A DNA stretch of 64,000 nucleotides. It comes from an uncultured Collinsella sp. (GTDB lineage Bacteria; Actinomycetota; Coriobacteriia; Coriobacteriales; Coriobacteriaceae). This document shows, piece by piece, positions 1 to 8,812 of the stretch. The stretch is from contig CABUSV010000005.1 of NCBI GenBank assembly GCA_902494345.1, positions 1 to 64,000 on the forward strand. The letters are read 5' to 3'. The position numbers and the translations under genes are program-made. Position 1 is the stretch's first letter. Every line of letters begins with the position of its first letter. Under the pieces are notes generated by a model. That model was not told where the DNA came from. It made no database searches and saw only the letters and a program-made list of their open reading frames with translations.

Positions 1-40
1 GACACGCCGAGGTCGCCGCGGACGGGTTGATATAGGGAGA

Positions 41-72
41 GGGCCTGACCCCATATCGTTGGGGCCAGGCCC
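41..72. repeat. GC-rich hairpin, possible terminator of a gene left of the window
   Basis: A 12-base arm at 41-52 pairs with 61-72 around an 8-base loop, with one G-T pair. A short T-run (TTTT at 75-78) follows, so it could terminate a plus-strand gene lying left of the window. No gene is supported between base 1 and the tyrS stop at 303; the only open frames there are short and lie across palindromes. Confidence 0.4.
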
Positions 73-164
73 GATTTTGCCTCTTGACAATGTCCTGCTC
101 ATATTAAAAGGAACGTCCCCAAGTGCCAACAACGGAAGCGGCGATGTTTTGGCAACGACAGCGA

Positions 165-263
165 GCGGGCCGCATTTGAGACAAGGTGACGTGAAACGAA
201 AGGGCGCTGACCTTCTGGTCGCGCCCTTGAAGTTGAACGTCAGATTGTCCAAATGCGGCCCGC
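165..263. repeat. Nested palindromic element downstream of tyrS
   Basis: The outer arms at 165-184 and 245-263 are inverted repeats of about 19 bases with one extra base on the left. An inner hairpin has arms at 200-207 and 221-228, plus a GACC/GGTC extension. The whole behaves as one imperfect palindrome of about 99 bases. It has no coding capacity. It resembles in design, but not in sequence, the larger palindrome at 62131-62308. Confidence 0.6.
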
Positions 264-278
264 GCAGCGTCGGCCGGT

Positions 279-300
279 CCGCCGTTCGTTAGAACGGCGG
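279..300 (-). terminator. Perfect 9-bp hairpin just after the tyrS stop
   Basis: Arms at 279-287 and 292-300 are perfectly complementary around a GTTA loop. The hairpin starts 2 bases beyond the tyrS stop codon. There is no T-run after it on the minus strand, so it may protect the 3' end or work with the downstream palindrome and is not a classic intrinsic terminator. Confidence 0.4.
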
Positions 301-302
301 AA

Positions 303-1514
303 CTAAATCAACTTGAAACCCTTGCGCTTGCCCACGGAGAGGGTGTCGCCCAGCTTGAGGGCGCTGGGATCGATGTTATAGCTCTTGGGAGCCACGGCCT
401 TGCCGTTGATCTTGACACCGCCGCCGTCGATATCGCGACGGGCCTGGCCGGCGCTCGCCGAAAGACCCAAGTCCTTGAGCAGGCCGGCGAGGTAGATCTG
501 GCCCTCGTCGTTAACAGTCAGCTCAACGTGCTTCTCGGGGAAGTCGGCGAGCTGGCCCTCCTTGAACACGCGGTCGAACTCGGCCTGAGCCTCGTCGCCG
601 GCACCGGCGCCGTGGTAGGTGTCACACAGGTCACGGCCCAGAGCGCGCTTGAGCTCGTAGGGGTCGGCAGAGCCATCGGCCAGGGCAGCGTCGATCTTGT
701 CGACCTCGGCCGGAGTGAGCGAGCTCGCCAGGCGGTAGTACTTGCCGATCATCTCGTCGGGGATGGACATGGTCTTGCCGAACATATCCTTGGGCGCGTC
801 GGTCAGACCGATGTAGTTGCCATAGGACTTGGACATCTTACGTACGCCATCGGTGCCCTCGAGCAGCGGCATGGTGAGCGCGATCTGCGGCTCCATGCCC
901 ATCTTCTCCATGAGCTCACGGCCGGCGAGCAGGTTGAAAAGCTGGTCGGTGCCGCCCATCTCCACGTCAGCCTTAATCATGACCGAATCGTATGCCTGCA
1001 TCACGGGATACAGGAACTCGTGCAGGGCGATCGGCGTCTGGGACTGGTAGCGCTTGGTAAAGTCATCGCGCTCAAGAATGCGGGCGACGGTGAACTTGGA
1101 GCACACCTGCAGCAGACCGGCCAGATCCATCGACAAGATCCAGTCGCCGTTGTGCACGATGGTGGTCTTCTCGGGGTCCAGGATCTTCATGGCCTGGCTC
1201 ACGTAGGTCTCGGCGTTAGCCTCGATCTGCTCCTGAGAAAGCTGCGGGCGGGTGGAATTCTTGCCCGAGGGGTCGCCGATCAGTGCGGTACCGTTGCCGA
1301 TGATGAGGGTGACGTTGTGGCCCAGGTCCTGGAACTGACGCATCTTGCGCAGCGGCACGGCGTGGCCCAGGTGCAGGTCGGGGCTGGTGGGATCGACGCC
1401 GAGCTTGATGTTGAGGGGCTCGCCCTTCTCAAGCTTCTTGCGAAGGTCGGCCTCGGGGACGATCTTCGCAGCGCCCGAGGTGATGATACGCATTTGCTCG
1501 TCAACAGACAGCAT
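303..1514 (-). CDS. tyrS: Tyrosyl-tRNA synthetase
   Basis: Cytoplasmic class I synthetase that charges tRNA-Tyr with tyrosine using ATP. The 403-residue product has the HIGH-type motif HLGHA at residues 48-52 and the KMSKS loop at 226-230, followed by a C-terminal S4 RNA-binding domain (about 335-400, with the core GGGVKINGKAV). The N-terminal pattern (KLGVDPTSPDLHLGH) is closer to the TyrZ-like subtype than to the E. coli form; that subtype call is from memory. The ATG at 1514 was chosen because a strong AAGGAGG lies 8 bases upstream; the reading frame stays open 96 bases further, but without a comparable site. It lies 96 bases downstream of the U32 gene, in the same direction. No T-box leader is evident in the gap. 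Confidence 0.95.
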   Translation of the reverse strand: MLSVDEQMRIITSGAAKIVPEADLRKKLEKGEPLNIKLGVDPTSPDLHLGHAVPLRKMRQFQDLGHNVTLIIGNGTALIGDPSGKNSTRPQLSQEQIEANAETYVSQAMKILDPEKTTIVHNGDWILSMDLAGLLQVCSKFTVARILERDDFTKRYQSQTPIALHEFLYPVMQAYDSVMIKADVEMGGTDQLFNLLAGRELMEKMGMEPQIALTMPLLEGTDGVRKMSKSYGNYIGLTDAPKDMFGKTMSIPDEMIGKYYRLASSLTPAEVDKIDAALADGSADPYELKRALGRDLCDTYHGAGAGDEAQAEFDRVFKEGQLADFPEKHVELTVNDEGQIYLAGLLKDLGLSASAGQARRDIDGGGVKINGKAVAPKSYNIDPSALKLGDTLSVGKRKGFKLI

Positions 1515-1610
1515 TGGGTATCCTCCTTTTGCTATAGCACCCTCGCCGAAAACGGCGGTGCTGGAAGTCCATAAACTCTCATATGATAACAAACTGACGC
1601 GACGCAGCAC

Positions 1611-3569
1611 CTACGACAGGAAAATCCTCGTCCTGCCGCATGCGTCGATGGCAACTGGCAGACGTGTACCGTCACGCTCGACCAGATAGCGCACCTGCCG
1701 ACGACGCAAGCAGTCGCGGCAACGGACCTGTCCCGTCGCATCGGTGGCACAGACGCCCTCGGCGGTCAGCAGGCAGTGCTCGCACACCATAAGCTCGGGA
1801 CGGGCGGCGTCGACCGGACCCAAGACGCCGGGTTCAGCGGCCAGTTCGGCAATACGCTCCGCATCATTGCCGAGCAACTCGGCCGGCAAGTACACCCGCC
1901 CCGCACCGAGTCCGCGCAGCCAGGTAAGCGTGGCCCGATTCGCGCAGAACACCGGCGCCGCCACGTCAAACGTCACGCCCAGCTCGCGAGCGATCACCAC
2001 CTGTCCCAGGCTGCGGCAGACGACACGCCTGGCACGCTGCATCAGTGAGCGGGTCCAGTCAGCGTCACCCGTGCGGCACACTTCGTCAAGCACCACAACG
2101 GCGTCGGACAAATCGAGTTCTCCGCGCGGGTCGGCATCCATCAGCTGCCAAGCAAAAACCATGCGAGCGGGAACCGCGCACTCCACCAACTCCGTCGACG
2201 CACCGCCATCCACCGCAACGCCCTCAAAGGGCAGCACCTCAACGGCACGCGCAACGGGCGCAATCGCATCCGCCTCGGCCCGCATGCGCTCCAACACCGC
2301 CGCCGTCTGATCCAACACGCCGGCGCTGCGAATCAGGTATACCTCGCAGCCCGCGTCGACCTTACGCTTGCAATGGACAACGATGCGCTCCCCCGCCGCG
2401 GCATCCACCGGGCAGGGAACTTGCGGCCAGCGTTTAGGTACATCGGGACGCGCGTCGGCACCCGGGTAAAACCTGATCTCGAGCGTATCGCCCGCCGCCA
2501 CGGCGGCGTCGAGCTCAACGGTCACCTCTTCGTGGCCCACAGCGACCAAGCGCCCCACACGCACGCCCTGGTTGATCGCGCGTTCAAAACTCATAAGCTC
2601 CGCACCCGAGCGGCCTCGCAAATACGCGTCGGTAAACCCGCGGTTAAACGACCTTCCCAGTTCACGCTCGAGCGCCAGCACGGCATCGGGATCCCACGCG
2701 CCATCGCGCAGCATATCGAGCGCCCGGCGCCACGCCCGCACCACGTTGTAGACGTAGTCGGGGTTTTTCATACGCCCCTCGATCTTGAGCGACGCCACCC
2801 CGGCAGCAACAAGCTCGGGTAAATGAGCAATGCCCAGATAGTCACGCGGGCAGAGCAGACGATCGCCTTCGACGGCAACGACGCTCTCCCCAGCCTCATC
2901 CACCAAATCGTACGCCAGACGGCACGGCTGCGTGCAGTCGCCACGCATCGCCGACCGTCCGCGCCGCAGGGCCGAAAACTCGCACGCACCCGAATAGCCA
3001 ATGCATATGGCGCCATGGCAGAACACCTCGATGGACACACCGGTAGCGCAGAGCGTCGCAATCTCTGCCACGGTCAGCTCGCGCGCCGTCGTCACGCGCT
3101 CGACCCCCAGCTCGTCAGCCGCCAAACGCACGGCGCCCTTGCTATGGACGCCCGCTTGGGTGGACAGATGAATCTCGACCCCCGGAATTGCCGCATGCAG
3201 CGCGCAGGCCAACCCGGCATCGGCCACAATCAGAGCATCGGCGCCCAGCTCCAGTGCATGAGCTCCCAGCGCCACCGCATCGGACAGCTCATCGTCAAAC
3301 ACGAACACGTTGAGCGTCACGTACACGCGCACGCCATGGGCATGCGCCACGGCGCAGCCGCGCGCAAACTCGTCATCCGTAAAGCCATGCGCGCTCACGC
3401 GGGCGTTAAAGCCGCCCAACCCCGCATAGATGGCATCGGCACCCGCGGCAATGGCCGCAAGCATCTGGTCGAGTCCGCCCGCCGGCGCCAGCAGCTCGGG
3501 CAGCGCCGCACCGGCAGCATCCAATCCAGTCTCGTATTGTCCGCTCGGCCCCATCGCCCGAATCGCCAT
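1611..3569 (-). CDS. U32 family protein (RlhA/TrhP-like)
   Basis: Member of the U32 family, once called peptidases. Characterised relatives (RlhA, TrhP) are involved in RNA hydroxylation, so an RNA-modification role is more likely than proteolysis. The 652-residue product starts with the typical ELLAPAGGLDQMLAAIAAGADAIYAG stretch split over the first 60 residues. It then has EVFCHGAICIGYSG, the Cys pair in GDCTQPCR, and SLKIEGRMKNPDYVY. A C-terminal CEHC...CRDC group could bind metal. The start at 3569 was chosen for AAGGAG 7 bases upstream; an in-frame ATG at 3596 lacks a good site. It is divergent from the PBP gene and upstream of tyrS. A longer paralog lies at 50617-53109. Confidence 0.85.
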   Translation of the reverse strand: MAIRAMGPSGQYETGLDAAGAALPELLAPAGGLDQMLAAIAAGADAIYAGLGGFNARVSAHGFTDDEFARGCAVAHAHGVRVYVTLNVFVFDDELSDAVALGAHALELGADALIVADAGLACALHAAIPGVEIHLSTQAGVHSKGAVRLAADELGVERVTTARELTVAEIATLCATGVSIEVFCHGAICIGYSGACEFSALRRGRSAMRGDCTQPCRLAYDLVDEAGESVVAVEGDRLLCPRDYLGIAHLPELVAAGVASLKIEGRMKNPDYVYNVVRAWRRALDMLRDGAWDPDAVLALERELGRSFNRGFTDAYLRGRSGAELMSFERAINQGVRVGRLVAVGHEEVTVELDAAVAAGDTLEIRFYPGADARPDVPKRWPQVPCPVDAAAGERIVVHCKRKVDAGCEVYLIRSAGVLDQTAAVLERMRAEADAIAPVARAVEVLPFEGVAVDGGASTELVECAVPARMVFAWQLMDADPRGELDLSDAVVVLDEVCRTGDADWTRSLMQRARRVVCRSLGQVVIARELGVTFDVAAPVFCANRATLTWLRGLGAGRVYLPAELLGNDAERIAELAAEPGVLGPVDAARPELMVCEHCLLTAEGVCATDATGQVRCRDCLRRRQVRYLVERDGTRLPVAIDACGRTRIFLS

Positions 3570-3731
3570 CGGCAAACTCCTTACCAAGGTATGCATTCAC
3601 TCTGAAAAATGCCGTCTTCCAGCATACACGAGGCCTCGCGCGCCCCGTTTGGTTTATCGTGTAATAACTTATGTCCATCCTGCCCCGACGGCACATCCGC
3701 CGTCCGGCACGACATACCTGGAGGTCAATAT

Positions 3732-5936
3732 ATGGGTCCTCGCCAACGACAGGGACGCAGCCGTTCAAAGACGCATGCCCTGCCCATAATCCTGCTCTCG
3801 TTTTTGGGCTTTTTGCTTATCGCGGGCGTCGCGTTTGGCATCGGCATGGTCGGCAACGTCAACCGCTGGCTGTCCGATCTGCCCGACTACACCGACGCCA
3901 ACGCGTATCTGGTGAGCGAGCCCACCGAGATCGTCGACTGCAACGGCAACAAGATCGCGAGCTTCTACACGCAAAACCGTAAGTCCATCACCAAGGACGA
4001 GGTCTCCCCCTACGTGCTGCAGGGCACCGTTGACGTCGAGGACGAGCGCTTCTACGAGCACGGCGGTATCGACCTGTGGGGTATCGCGCGTGCTGCGGTG
4101 GCAACCCTCGGCGGCGGGCACGAAGGCGCCTCGACTATCACCCAGCAGCTGGTGCGCAACACCATCCTGCAGGAGGAGCAGTTCGACTCGACCATCGAGC
4201 GTAAGGTGCGCGAGGCCTACATCGCCGTCAAGATGGAGGACATGTACTCCAAAGACGAGATCCTCATGATGTACCTCAACACCATCTATTACGGCCACGG
4301 CGCCTACGGCATCGAGGCCGCAGCCGAGACCTATCTGTCCAAGAGCGCCGCCGATCTCACCCTGAGCGAGGCCGCACTGTTGATCGGCCTCCCCAACTCG
4401 CCCTCGCAGTACGACCCCACGGTCAACCCCGACCTAGCGCTGTCCCGTCGCAACAAGGTCCTCGACAACATGCTGCGCCTGGGCCACATCACGCAGGAGG
4501 AGCACGATGCCGCACAGGCCGAGCCCATCACCCTCAACGTGACCGAAATCTCGGGCAGCGGCGTTGACGTATACTCGCAGCCCTACTTTGTCGCCTATGT
4601 TAAGCAGCTGCTGGAGCAGGAGTTCTCGACCGACGTGCTCTTTAAGGGCGGCCTGACCGTCAAGACCACCATCGACCCCACGATGCAGCAGGTGGCAGAG
4701 AATGCCGTCCGCGAGCAGCTCGACACGCTCTCACTCGACGGCCTGGACATGGGCATGGTCGTCGTCGACCCCAAGACCGGCTACATCAAGTGCATGGTGG
4801 GCGGCTACGACTACAACGCCGACGAGAACCACGTAAACCATGCCACGGCCAAGCGCCCCGTCGGCTCCACCTTTAAGGCCTTTACGCTGGCAACTGCCAT
4901 CCAAAACGGCATGAACCCCAACGTCACCCTCAACTGCAACTCGCCGCTCAAGGCCAAGGGCACCACGACCGAGGTCCAAAACTACGCCAACCATAGCTAT
5001 GGCAACATCACGCTTAAGCAGGCAACGGCATACTCCTCCAACACCGGCTACATCCAGGTGGCGGAAGCCGTCGGCAACAGCAAGATCATCTCGCTCGTCA
5101 AAAAGCTCGGCATCGATCCCGCCAAGGACAACATCGAGGACGTTCCCGTCATGACGCTCGGCACCGGCTCGATCTCGCCGCTCGAGATGGCCGCCGCCTA
5201 CGCGACGTTTGCCAACGGCGGCTACTATCGCCAGCCGATCGCCATCACCGAGATTGACTCTCGTACCGGTTCGGTGCTGTACCAGCACACGGACAATCCC
5301 TCACAGGTGCTTACCGAGGGCGAGGCCGCCGCGGTCACCGATGTTCTGTCCGGCGTCATGCAGGGCAGCGGTACGGGTGCTGCCGGCGCCTTGAGCGTCA
5401 ACCAGCCCTATGCCGGCAAAACGGGCACCACCGACAACACCACCAACCTGTGGTTCTGCGGCTATACCCCGCAGCTGGCGTGCGCCCTGTGGACCGGCTA
5501 TTCCGCAGGTGAGATCCCCATCCAAAAATACGGCACGGACCTGCTGGGCGACAGCACCAACCTGCCTGTCTTTAAGCGGTTTATGAACACCGTTCTGACC
5601 GGTACCGAGCGCGAGGAGTTTGCGACCGGAACGGCGCCCACCTACAAGAACAACAGCGTCTGGAAGTTCTACGGCACCAACAACGCCAAGAAGACGGAGA
5701 ACGACGACAAGGACGAGAACGAGGACGAAGAGGAAACTACCACAACGACTACCACGACGACCACGACCACCGAGACCACGGGTGGCGACACCACCGGCGG
5801 CACCGGTACGACCGGTGGCTCGACGGGCGGCTCAACTGGTGGTTCGACCGGCGGCGATGGCGGCACGCCTACGCCTACGCCTACGCCTACGCCCACTCCC
5901 GACCCCTCGCCCACGCCTGACGATACGGTCGGCTAG
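3732..5936 (+). CDS. Class A penicillin-binding protein (transglycosylase/transpeptidase)
   Basis: Bifunctional peptidoglycan synthase anchored in the membrane by one N-terminal helix (residues about 18-40). The GT51 glycosyltransferase domain carries the catalytic VEDERFYEH at 102-110 and STITQQL at 134-140. The transpeptidase domain has STFK at 379-382 (nucleophile Ser), SSN at 435-437 and KTGT at 563-566. The last 80 or so residues are an Asp/Glu-rich patch, a Thr run, Gly-Ser-Thr repeats and a Pro-Thr tail ending in DDTVG, a low-complexity extracellular extension. The ATG at 3732 follows TGGAGGT; an upstream in-frame ATG at 3609 has no site. A strong terminator follows the stop. Confidence 0.95.
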   Translation: MGPRQRQGRSRSKTHALPIILLSFLGFLLIAGVAFGIGMVGNVNRWLSDLPDYTDANAYLVSEPTEIVDCNGNKIASFYTQNRKSITKDEVSPYVLQGTVDVEDERFYEHGGIDLWGIARAAVATLGGGHEGASTITQQLVRNTILQEEQFDSTIERKVREAYIAVKMEDMYSKDEILMMYLNTIYYGHGAYGIEAAAETYLSKSAADLTLSEAALLIGLPNSPSQYDPTVNPDLALSRRNKVLDNMLRLGHITQEEHDAAQAEPITLNVTEISGSGVDVYSQPYFVAYVKQLLEQEFSTDVLFKGGLTVKTTIDPTMQQVAENAVREQLDTLSLDGLDMGMVVVDPKTGYIKCMVGGYDYNADENHVNHATAKRPVGSTFKAFTLATAIQNGMNPNVTLNCNSPLKAKGTTTEVQNYANHSYGNITLKQATAYSSNTGYIQVAEAVGNSKIISLVKKLGIDPAKDNIEDVPVMTLGTGSISPLEMAAAYATFANGGYYRQPIAITEIDSRTGSVLYQHTDNPSQVLTEGEAAAVTDVLSGVMQGSGTGAAGALSVNQPYAGKTGTTDNTTNLWFCGYTPQLACALWTGYSAGEIPIQKYGTDLLGDSTNLPVFKRFMNTVLTGTEREEFATGTAPTYKNNSVWKFYGTNNAKKTENDDKDENEDEEETTTTTTTTTTTTETTGGDTTGGTGTTGGSTGGSTGGSTGGDGGTPTPTPTPTPTPDPSPTPDDTVG

Positions 5937-5958
5937 AAATCATCCGGCCATAAGCAAC

Positions 5959-6004
5959 AAGGCCCCCGAGCAGCTTATTAAACTGCTCGGGGGCCTTTTA
6001 GTTT
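5959..6004 (+). terminator. Rho-independent terminator after the PBP gene
   Basis: A 15-bp perfect stem (arms 5959-5973 and 5983-5997) with a 9-base loop is followed by a T-rich stretch. It lies 23 bases after the PBP stop. Confidence 0.9.
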
Positions 6005-6040
6005 AAAGCGACCTGGTGGGCGGTCTTTATACCGGCAAAC

Positions 6041-6076
6041 AAAAAAAGGGGGTACCGACCAACGTCGATACCCCTT
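6041..6076 (-). terminator. Rho-independent terminator after argR
   Basis: On the minus strand, a GGGGTA/TACCCC stem extended by CGAC/GTCG (6049-6074) runs into seven Ts (complement of 6041-6047). It lies about 50 bases after the argR stop and converges with the PBP terminator. Confidence 0.85.
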
Positions 6077-6124
6077 ACAAGCCACTATGTCACGCACACA
6101 GTGCCGAGCGCACGACCCGCACGC

Positions 6125-6562
6125 CTACTTGCGAGAATTGCTCAGCTTATTGATCAGCGCCTCAAGACGCTCGCCGTCCTCGGCCGTCTGGGCAATAACC
6201 AAAATCGTATCGTTGCCGGCAAGCGAGCCAAGCACATCGGGCAGCTCTGCCGCATCAACGGCGGCGGCGATGCCGGAAGCCGTGCCAGGCTGAGCCTTGA
6301 TCATAACCAGATTATCGGTGCGCAGAACGCCCGTTACGAGCTCGGAAACCATACGCTGCAGGTGCAGGTCCTCTGCCAGAACATAGATGCCCTCAGGGAG
6401 CTTACGCAGCCCCATATCGGCAATATCGCGAGAGACAGTCGCCTGCGTGCAATCAAAGCCCATAGCGCGGAGCTCATCGACCAGCACGCGCTGCGTGCGG
6501 ACGTCCTTATTGCGCACAATATCTCTAATGGCATCCTGGCGCCCATTGCGTTTTTTAGCCAT
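6125..6562 (-). CDS. argR: Arginine repressor ArgR
   Basis: Hexameric arginine-responsive DNA-binding regulator of arginine biosynthesis and catabolism genes. The 145-residue product has the N-terminal winged helix with TQATVSRDIADMGLRKLPEG (about residues 39-58). The C-terminal domain has GVLRTDNLVMIKAQPGTA and the arginine-binding GSLAGNDTILVI pattern. The ATG at 6562 follows GGAGAGAGGG; the in-frame extension to 6595 has no advantage. No arginine biosynthesis gene lies next to it. Its own promoter region (6563-6694) holds an inverted repeat, which could support autoregulation. Confidence 0.93.
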   Translation of the reverse strand: MAKKRNGRQDAIRDIVRNKDVRTQRVLVDELRAMGFDCTQATVSRDIADMGLRKLPEGIYVLAEDLHLQRMVSELVTGVLRTDNLVMIKAQPGTASGIAAAVDAAELPDVLGSLAGNDTILVIAQTAEDGERLEALINKLSNSRK

Positions 6563-6650
6563 ACAAACCCTCTCTCCAAAAGATGGCGGAGACAATCAAT
6601 CAGTGATTGAATAGTTTAACGCTATTTGAAGGCTTTTGTGTATAAGAACG

Positions 6651-6688
6651 CATTTCGAAACAATTCTATGCAAATTTGTTTCGAGATG
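6651..6688. promoter_or_regulatory. 13-bp inverted repeat between glycosyltransferase and argR
   Basis: Arms 6651-6663 (CATTTCGAAACAA) and 6676-6688 match at 12 of 13 positions around a 12-base AT-rich centre. The element sits 7 bases after the glycosyltransferase stop and about 90 bases ahead of argR. There is no T-run, so an operator is more likely than a terminator. Confidence 0.4.
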
Positions 6689-6694
6689 AGCCGT

Positions 6695-7735
6695 TTAGGC
6701 GGTTTTTGCGCCCGTCCGGTTAAGAAAAGCCGCCAGATGCGTACACATCACGCAGCGCGCGGGCTTGGCGCTGGCGATCGGCCCAAACAACAGACCGAGC
6801 CCCCGATGGTTATCCTTGAGCGCGGCGACCATCTGACGGGTTCGAGGCGCCTCGAGCATATCACGCATACGGGCGGAACGCTCGATTGACGACACCCCAT
6901 GCGGGCTCAGACACAAATTCTCGATGCAGGCGACCAGTCCGGCAAAGTAGAACTTTTGGGTTGCCAGCTTGAGCCGACCACCGCTATCTGCTTCCGAGAG
7001 TGAGTCCGTAAGCTCGTCGAGCGCCCGGGTGTCATCGGATACCTTGGCATACATGGTGGGATCAAAGGCATCTGTAAGCTTAGGTGCCGCCGCGTGGAAA
7101 CAAGCGTCGCCGCATCCGGAGACGCGCTGCGCCCGCGAGAGCGAGCACGCCATAAACCCAACTGTGCGAAACGCCTTGTCGTACAAAAGGCATGCCTCAA
7201 ACAGCGGACGGCTATACATCACGCCAGAGGTCTGAACGACTAGGCCGCCTAAAATCAACTGGGACAGCCCGGTCACCATCGAAGATTTGCTATCAATGGA
7301 AATATGAGCAGCATCCAAGACGCGCGAATGGCGCTCTCGATGTGCATCATAGCGGTCGAGCGACACCGTGGGGAGCACTATGTCTGCCGTAGTATCGCAC
7401 GCGATATCGACCATCTTGGAAAGAGACTGCGGAGCAAACCACTCATCGGCGTTCATGGCGATGATTTGAGAGCCGCGCGAGGCAGCAAAACCGGCACGAA
7501 GACAAGCGCCGCGCTTCGCGTCCTCGACGTCAATCAAATCAATATGGATGTCCCTGTCGGCAGCAACTTGAAGCGAATGGCGCACACCGGGCGCAGCATC
7601 GCGGCAGACAACGACAATCTGCAAATCGTAGAGGTCTTGGTTCTGGATACTCTCGAGCGCACGCATCGCATAGCTGGGCGAACCTTCTACCACAAGGATC
7701 ACCGAAAGTCGCGGATGCGAGCCACGTCGAACCAA
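6695..7735 (-). CDS. Family 2-like glycosyltransferase
   Basis: Predicted cytoplasmic GT-A fold sugar transferase for cell-surface glycan synthesis; substrate unknown. The 346-residue product opens with RLSVILVVEGSPSYAMRALESI and QDLYDLQIVVVCRDA, the classic GT2 nucleotide-binding start. IIAMNADEWFAP at about 91-102 is the likely DxD-type site, here D-E rather than D-x-D. The C-terminal half is less typical of GT2 and carries several Cys residues. The start is a TTG at 7735 preceded by GAGAGGACGG; no good ATG precedes the conserved domain. It is transcribed toward argR with a 132-base gap and may be monocistronic. Confidence 0.7.
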   Translation of the reverse strand: MVRRGSHPRLSVILVVEGSPSYAMRALESIQNQDLYDLQIVVVCRDAAPGVRHSLQVAADRDIHIDLIDVEDAKRGACLRAGFAASRGSQIIAMNADEWFAPQSLSKMVDIACDTTADIVLPTVSLDRYDAHRERHSRVLDAAHISIDSKSSMVTGLSQLILGGLVVQTSGVMYSRPLFEACLLYDKAFRTVGFMACSLSRAQRVSGCGDACFHAAAPKLTDAFDPTMYAKVSDDTRALDELTDSLSEADSGGRLKLATQKFYFAGLVACIENLCLSPHGVSSIERSARMRDMLEAPRTRQMVAALKDNHRGLGLLFGPIASAKPARCVMCTHLAAFLNRTGAKTA

Positions 7736-7896
7736 GTTATCCGTCCTCTCGACAGCAGTGAATCAAACTGTCGTTCATGGTACACCCCGGCAATAAAAGC
7801 AATGAGACACCGGTTGTATTGCACGCCAAGAACAGATGTTGCACACGCGCAGCCCACAGATGACAGGTGCCGACGCACGACGCGCCGAGCCCTCCC

Positions 7897-8721
7897 CTAG
7901 TCGAGCACGACAAGCTCGGCGGGATCGTAATCCACGCCCATAAACGTAAGGCCGCAGGCAGGAGCCGTGGGGCCCGCAGCGGTACGGTCGCAAGCATCGA
8001 TGACCTCGCGCATCCACTCGGGTTCACGGCGATGCATGCCAATCTCGACAAGCGTGCCCACGATCGTGCGGACCATCGAATGCAGAAACGCATTGCCCTC
8101 GATGGTAAACGTCAGGATGTCCTCGCCAAACGCAACCTCATGGCCAAACTCGGCACGCATCACGCAGCGGTGCGTGGGCTTGCCCACGGCAGACGCCACC
8201 TTGCAAAAGCTCTTGAAGTCCTGCTCGCCCAGCAGCGCGGGACAGGCCGCAGACATCGCCTCAACATCCAATGGGTAGCGATGCCACCACACGGCACCGC
8301 GGGACAGCACGGGGCGCGCATCTCGATCGGCAATACGGTACGTATACGTACGGGAACGCGCGTCAAAACGTGCAGAAAAGCCTTTACGGGCCTTGTAGAC
8401 CTCGTTTATGGCGATATCTTTGGGCAGCAGGGCATCCATGGCCCGCAGCCACCTACGGCGCGTACAAGCGAGCTCAGCGTCCGTTACGGGCACGCTGATG
8501 TACTGAGCCACGGCATGCACGCCGGCATCGGTACGCCCCGCGCACGTCAGATCGATCGGACGGCGAAGCAGCGTCTCGATAGCGCGGCGCAGCTCACCCG
8601 CAACCGTCGTCTGTCCCGGCTGCTCGGCAAATCCGCTATACGACGAGCCATCATAGGCCACGCGAAATACGAGCGTGGCGTCAAGCTCGGGGGTCGAATT
8701 GAAATCAGACGGCGCAGTCAT
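7897..8721 (-). CDS. truA: tRNA pseudouridine(38-40) synthase
   Basis: Converts uridines 38-40 of the tRNA anticodon arm to pseudouridine. The 274-residue product has the family start LVFRVAYDGSSYSGFAEQPGQ, the catalytic Asp in CAGRTDAGVHA (about residues 53-63), RTYTYRI, and the C-terminal FLHSMVRTIVGTLVEIG. The ATG at 8721 follows GGGAG at 5 bases; a TTG five codons upstream is the alternative. It lies just downstream of rplQ, as in many Gram-positive bacteria, but a strong terminator separates them. It must therefore rely on read-through or its own promoter. Confidence 0.93.
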   Translation of the reverse strand: MTAPSDFNSTPELDATLVFRVAYDGSSYSGFAEQPGQTTVAGELRRAIETLLRRPIDLTCAGRTDAGVHAVAQYISVPVTDAELACTRRRWLRAMDALLPKDIAINEVYKARKGFSARFDARSRTYTYRIADRDARPVLSRGAVWWHRYPLDVEAMSAACPALLGEQDFKSFCKVASAVGKPTHRCVMRAEFGHEVAFGEDILTFTIEGNAFLHSMVRTIVGTLVEIGMHRREPEWMREVIDACDRTAAGPTAPACGLTFMGVDYDPAELVVLD

Positions 8722-8756
8722 GGGCGCTCCCAACAAACAAGTAACGGTATCGCGAC

Positions 8757-8788
8757 AAAAAAGAGGGGTACGCGAACGTACCCCTCGA
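8757..8788 (-). terminator. Terminator closing the ribosomal alpha operon
   Basis: On the minus strand, a perfect 10-bp stem (arms 8763-8772 and 8777-8786) with a CGAA/TTCG tetraloop is followed by six Ts. It lies 25 bases after the rplQ stop. Confidence 0.93.
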
Positions 8789-8812
8789 ATATAGCCTATG
8801 CAGACGGAATGT

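Noticed and set aside
528..1574. Long open frame opposite tyrS (348 codons)
   Set aside because: It lies antisense to an unmistakable tyrosyl-tRNA synthetase. Its Gly/Val/His-rich composition is what the opposite strand of a GC-rich gene gives. Similar antisense frames opposite xdhD, ygfK, ssnA and the permease were rejected for the same reason.
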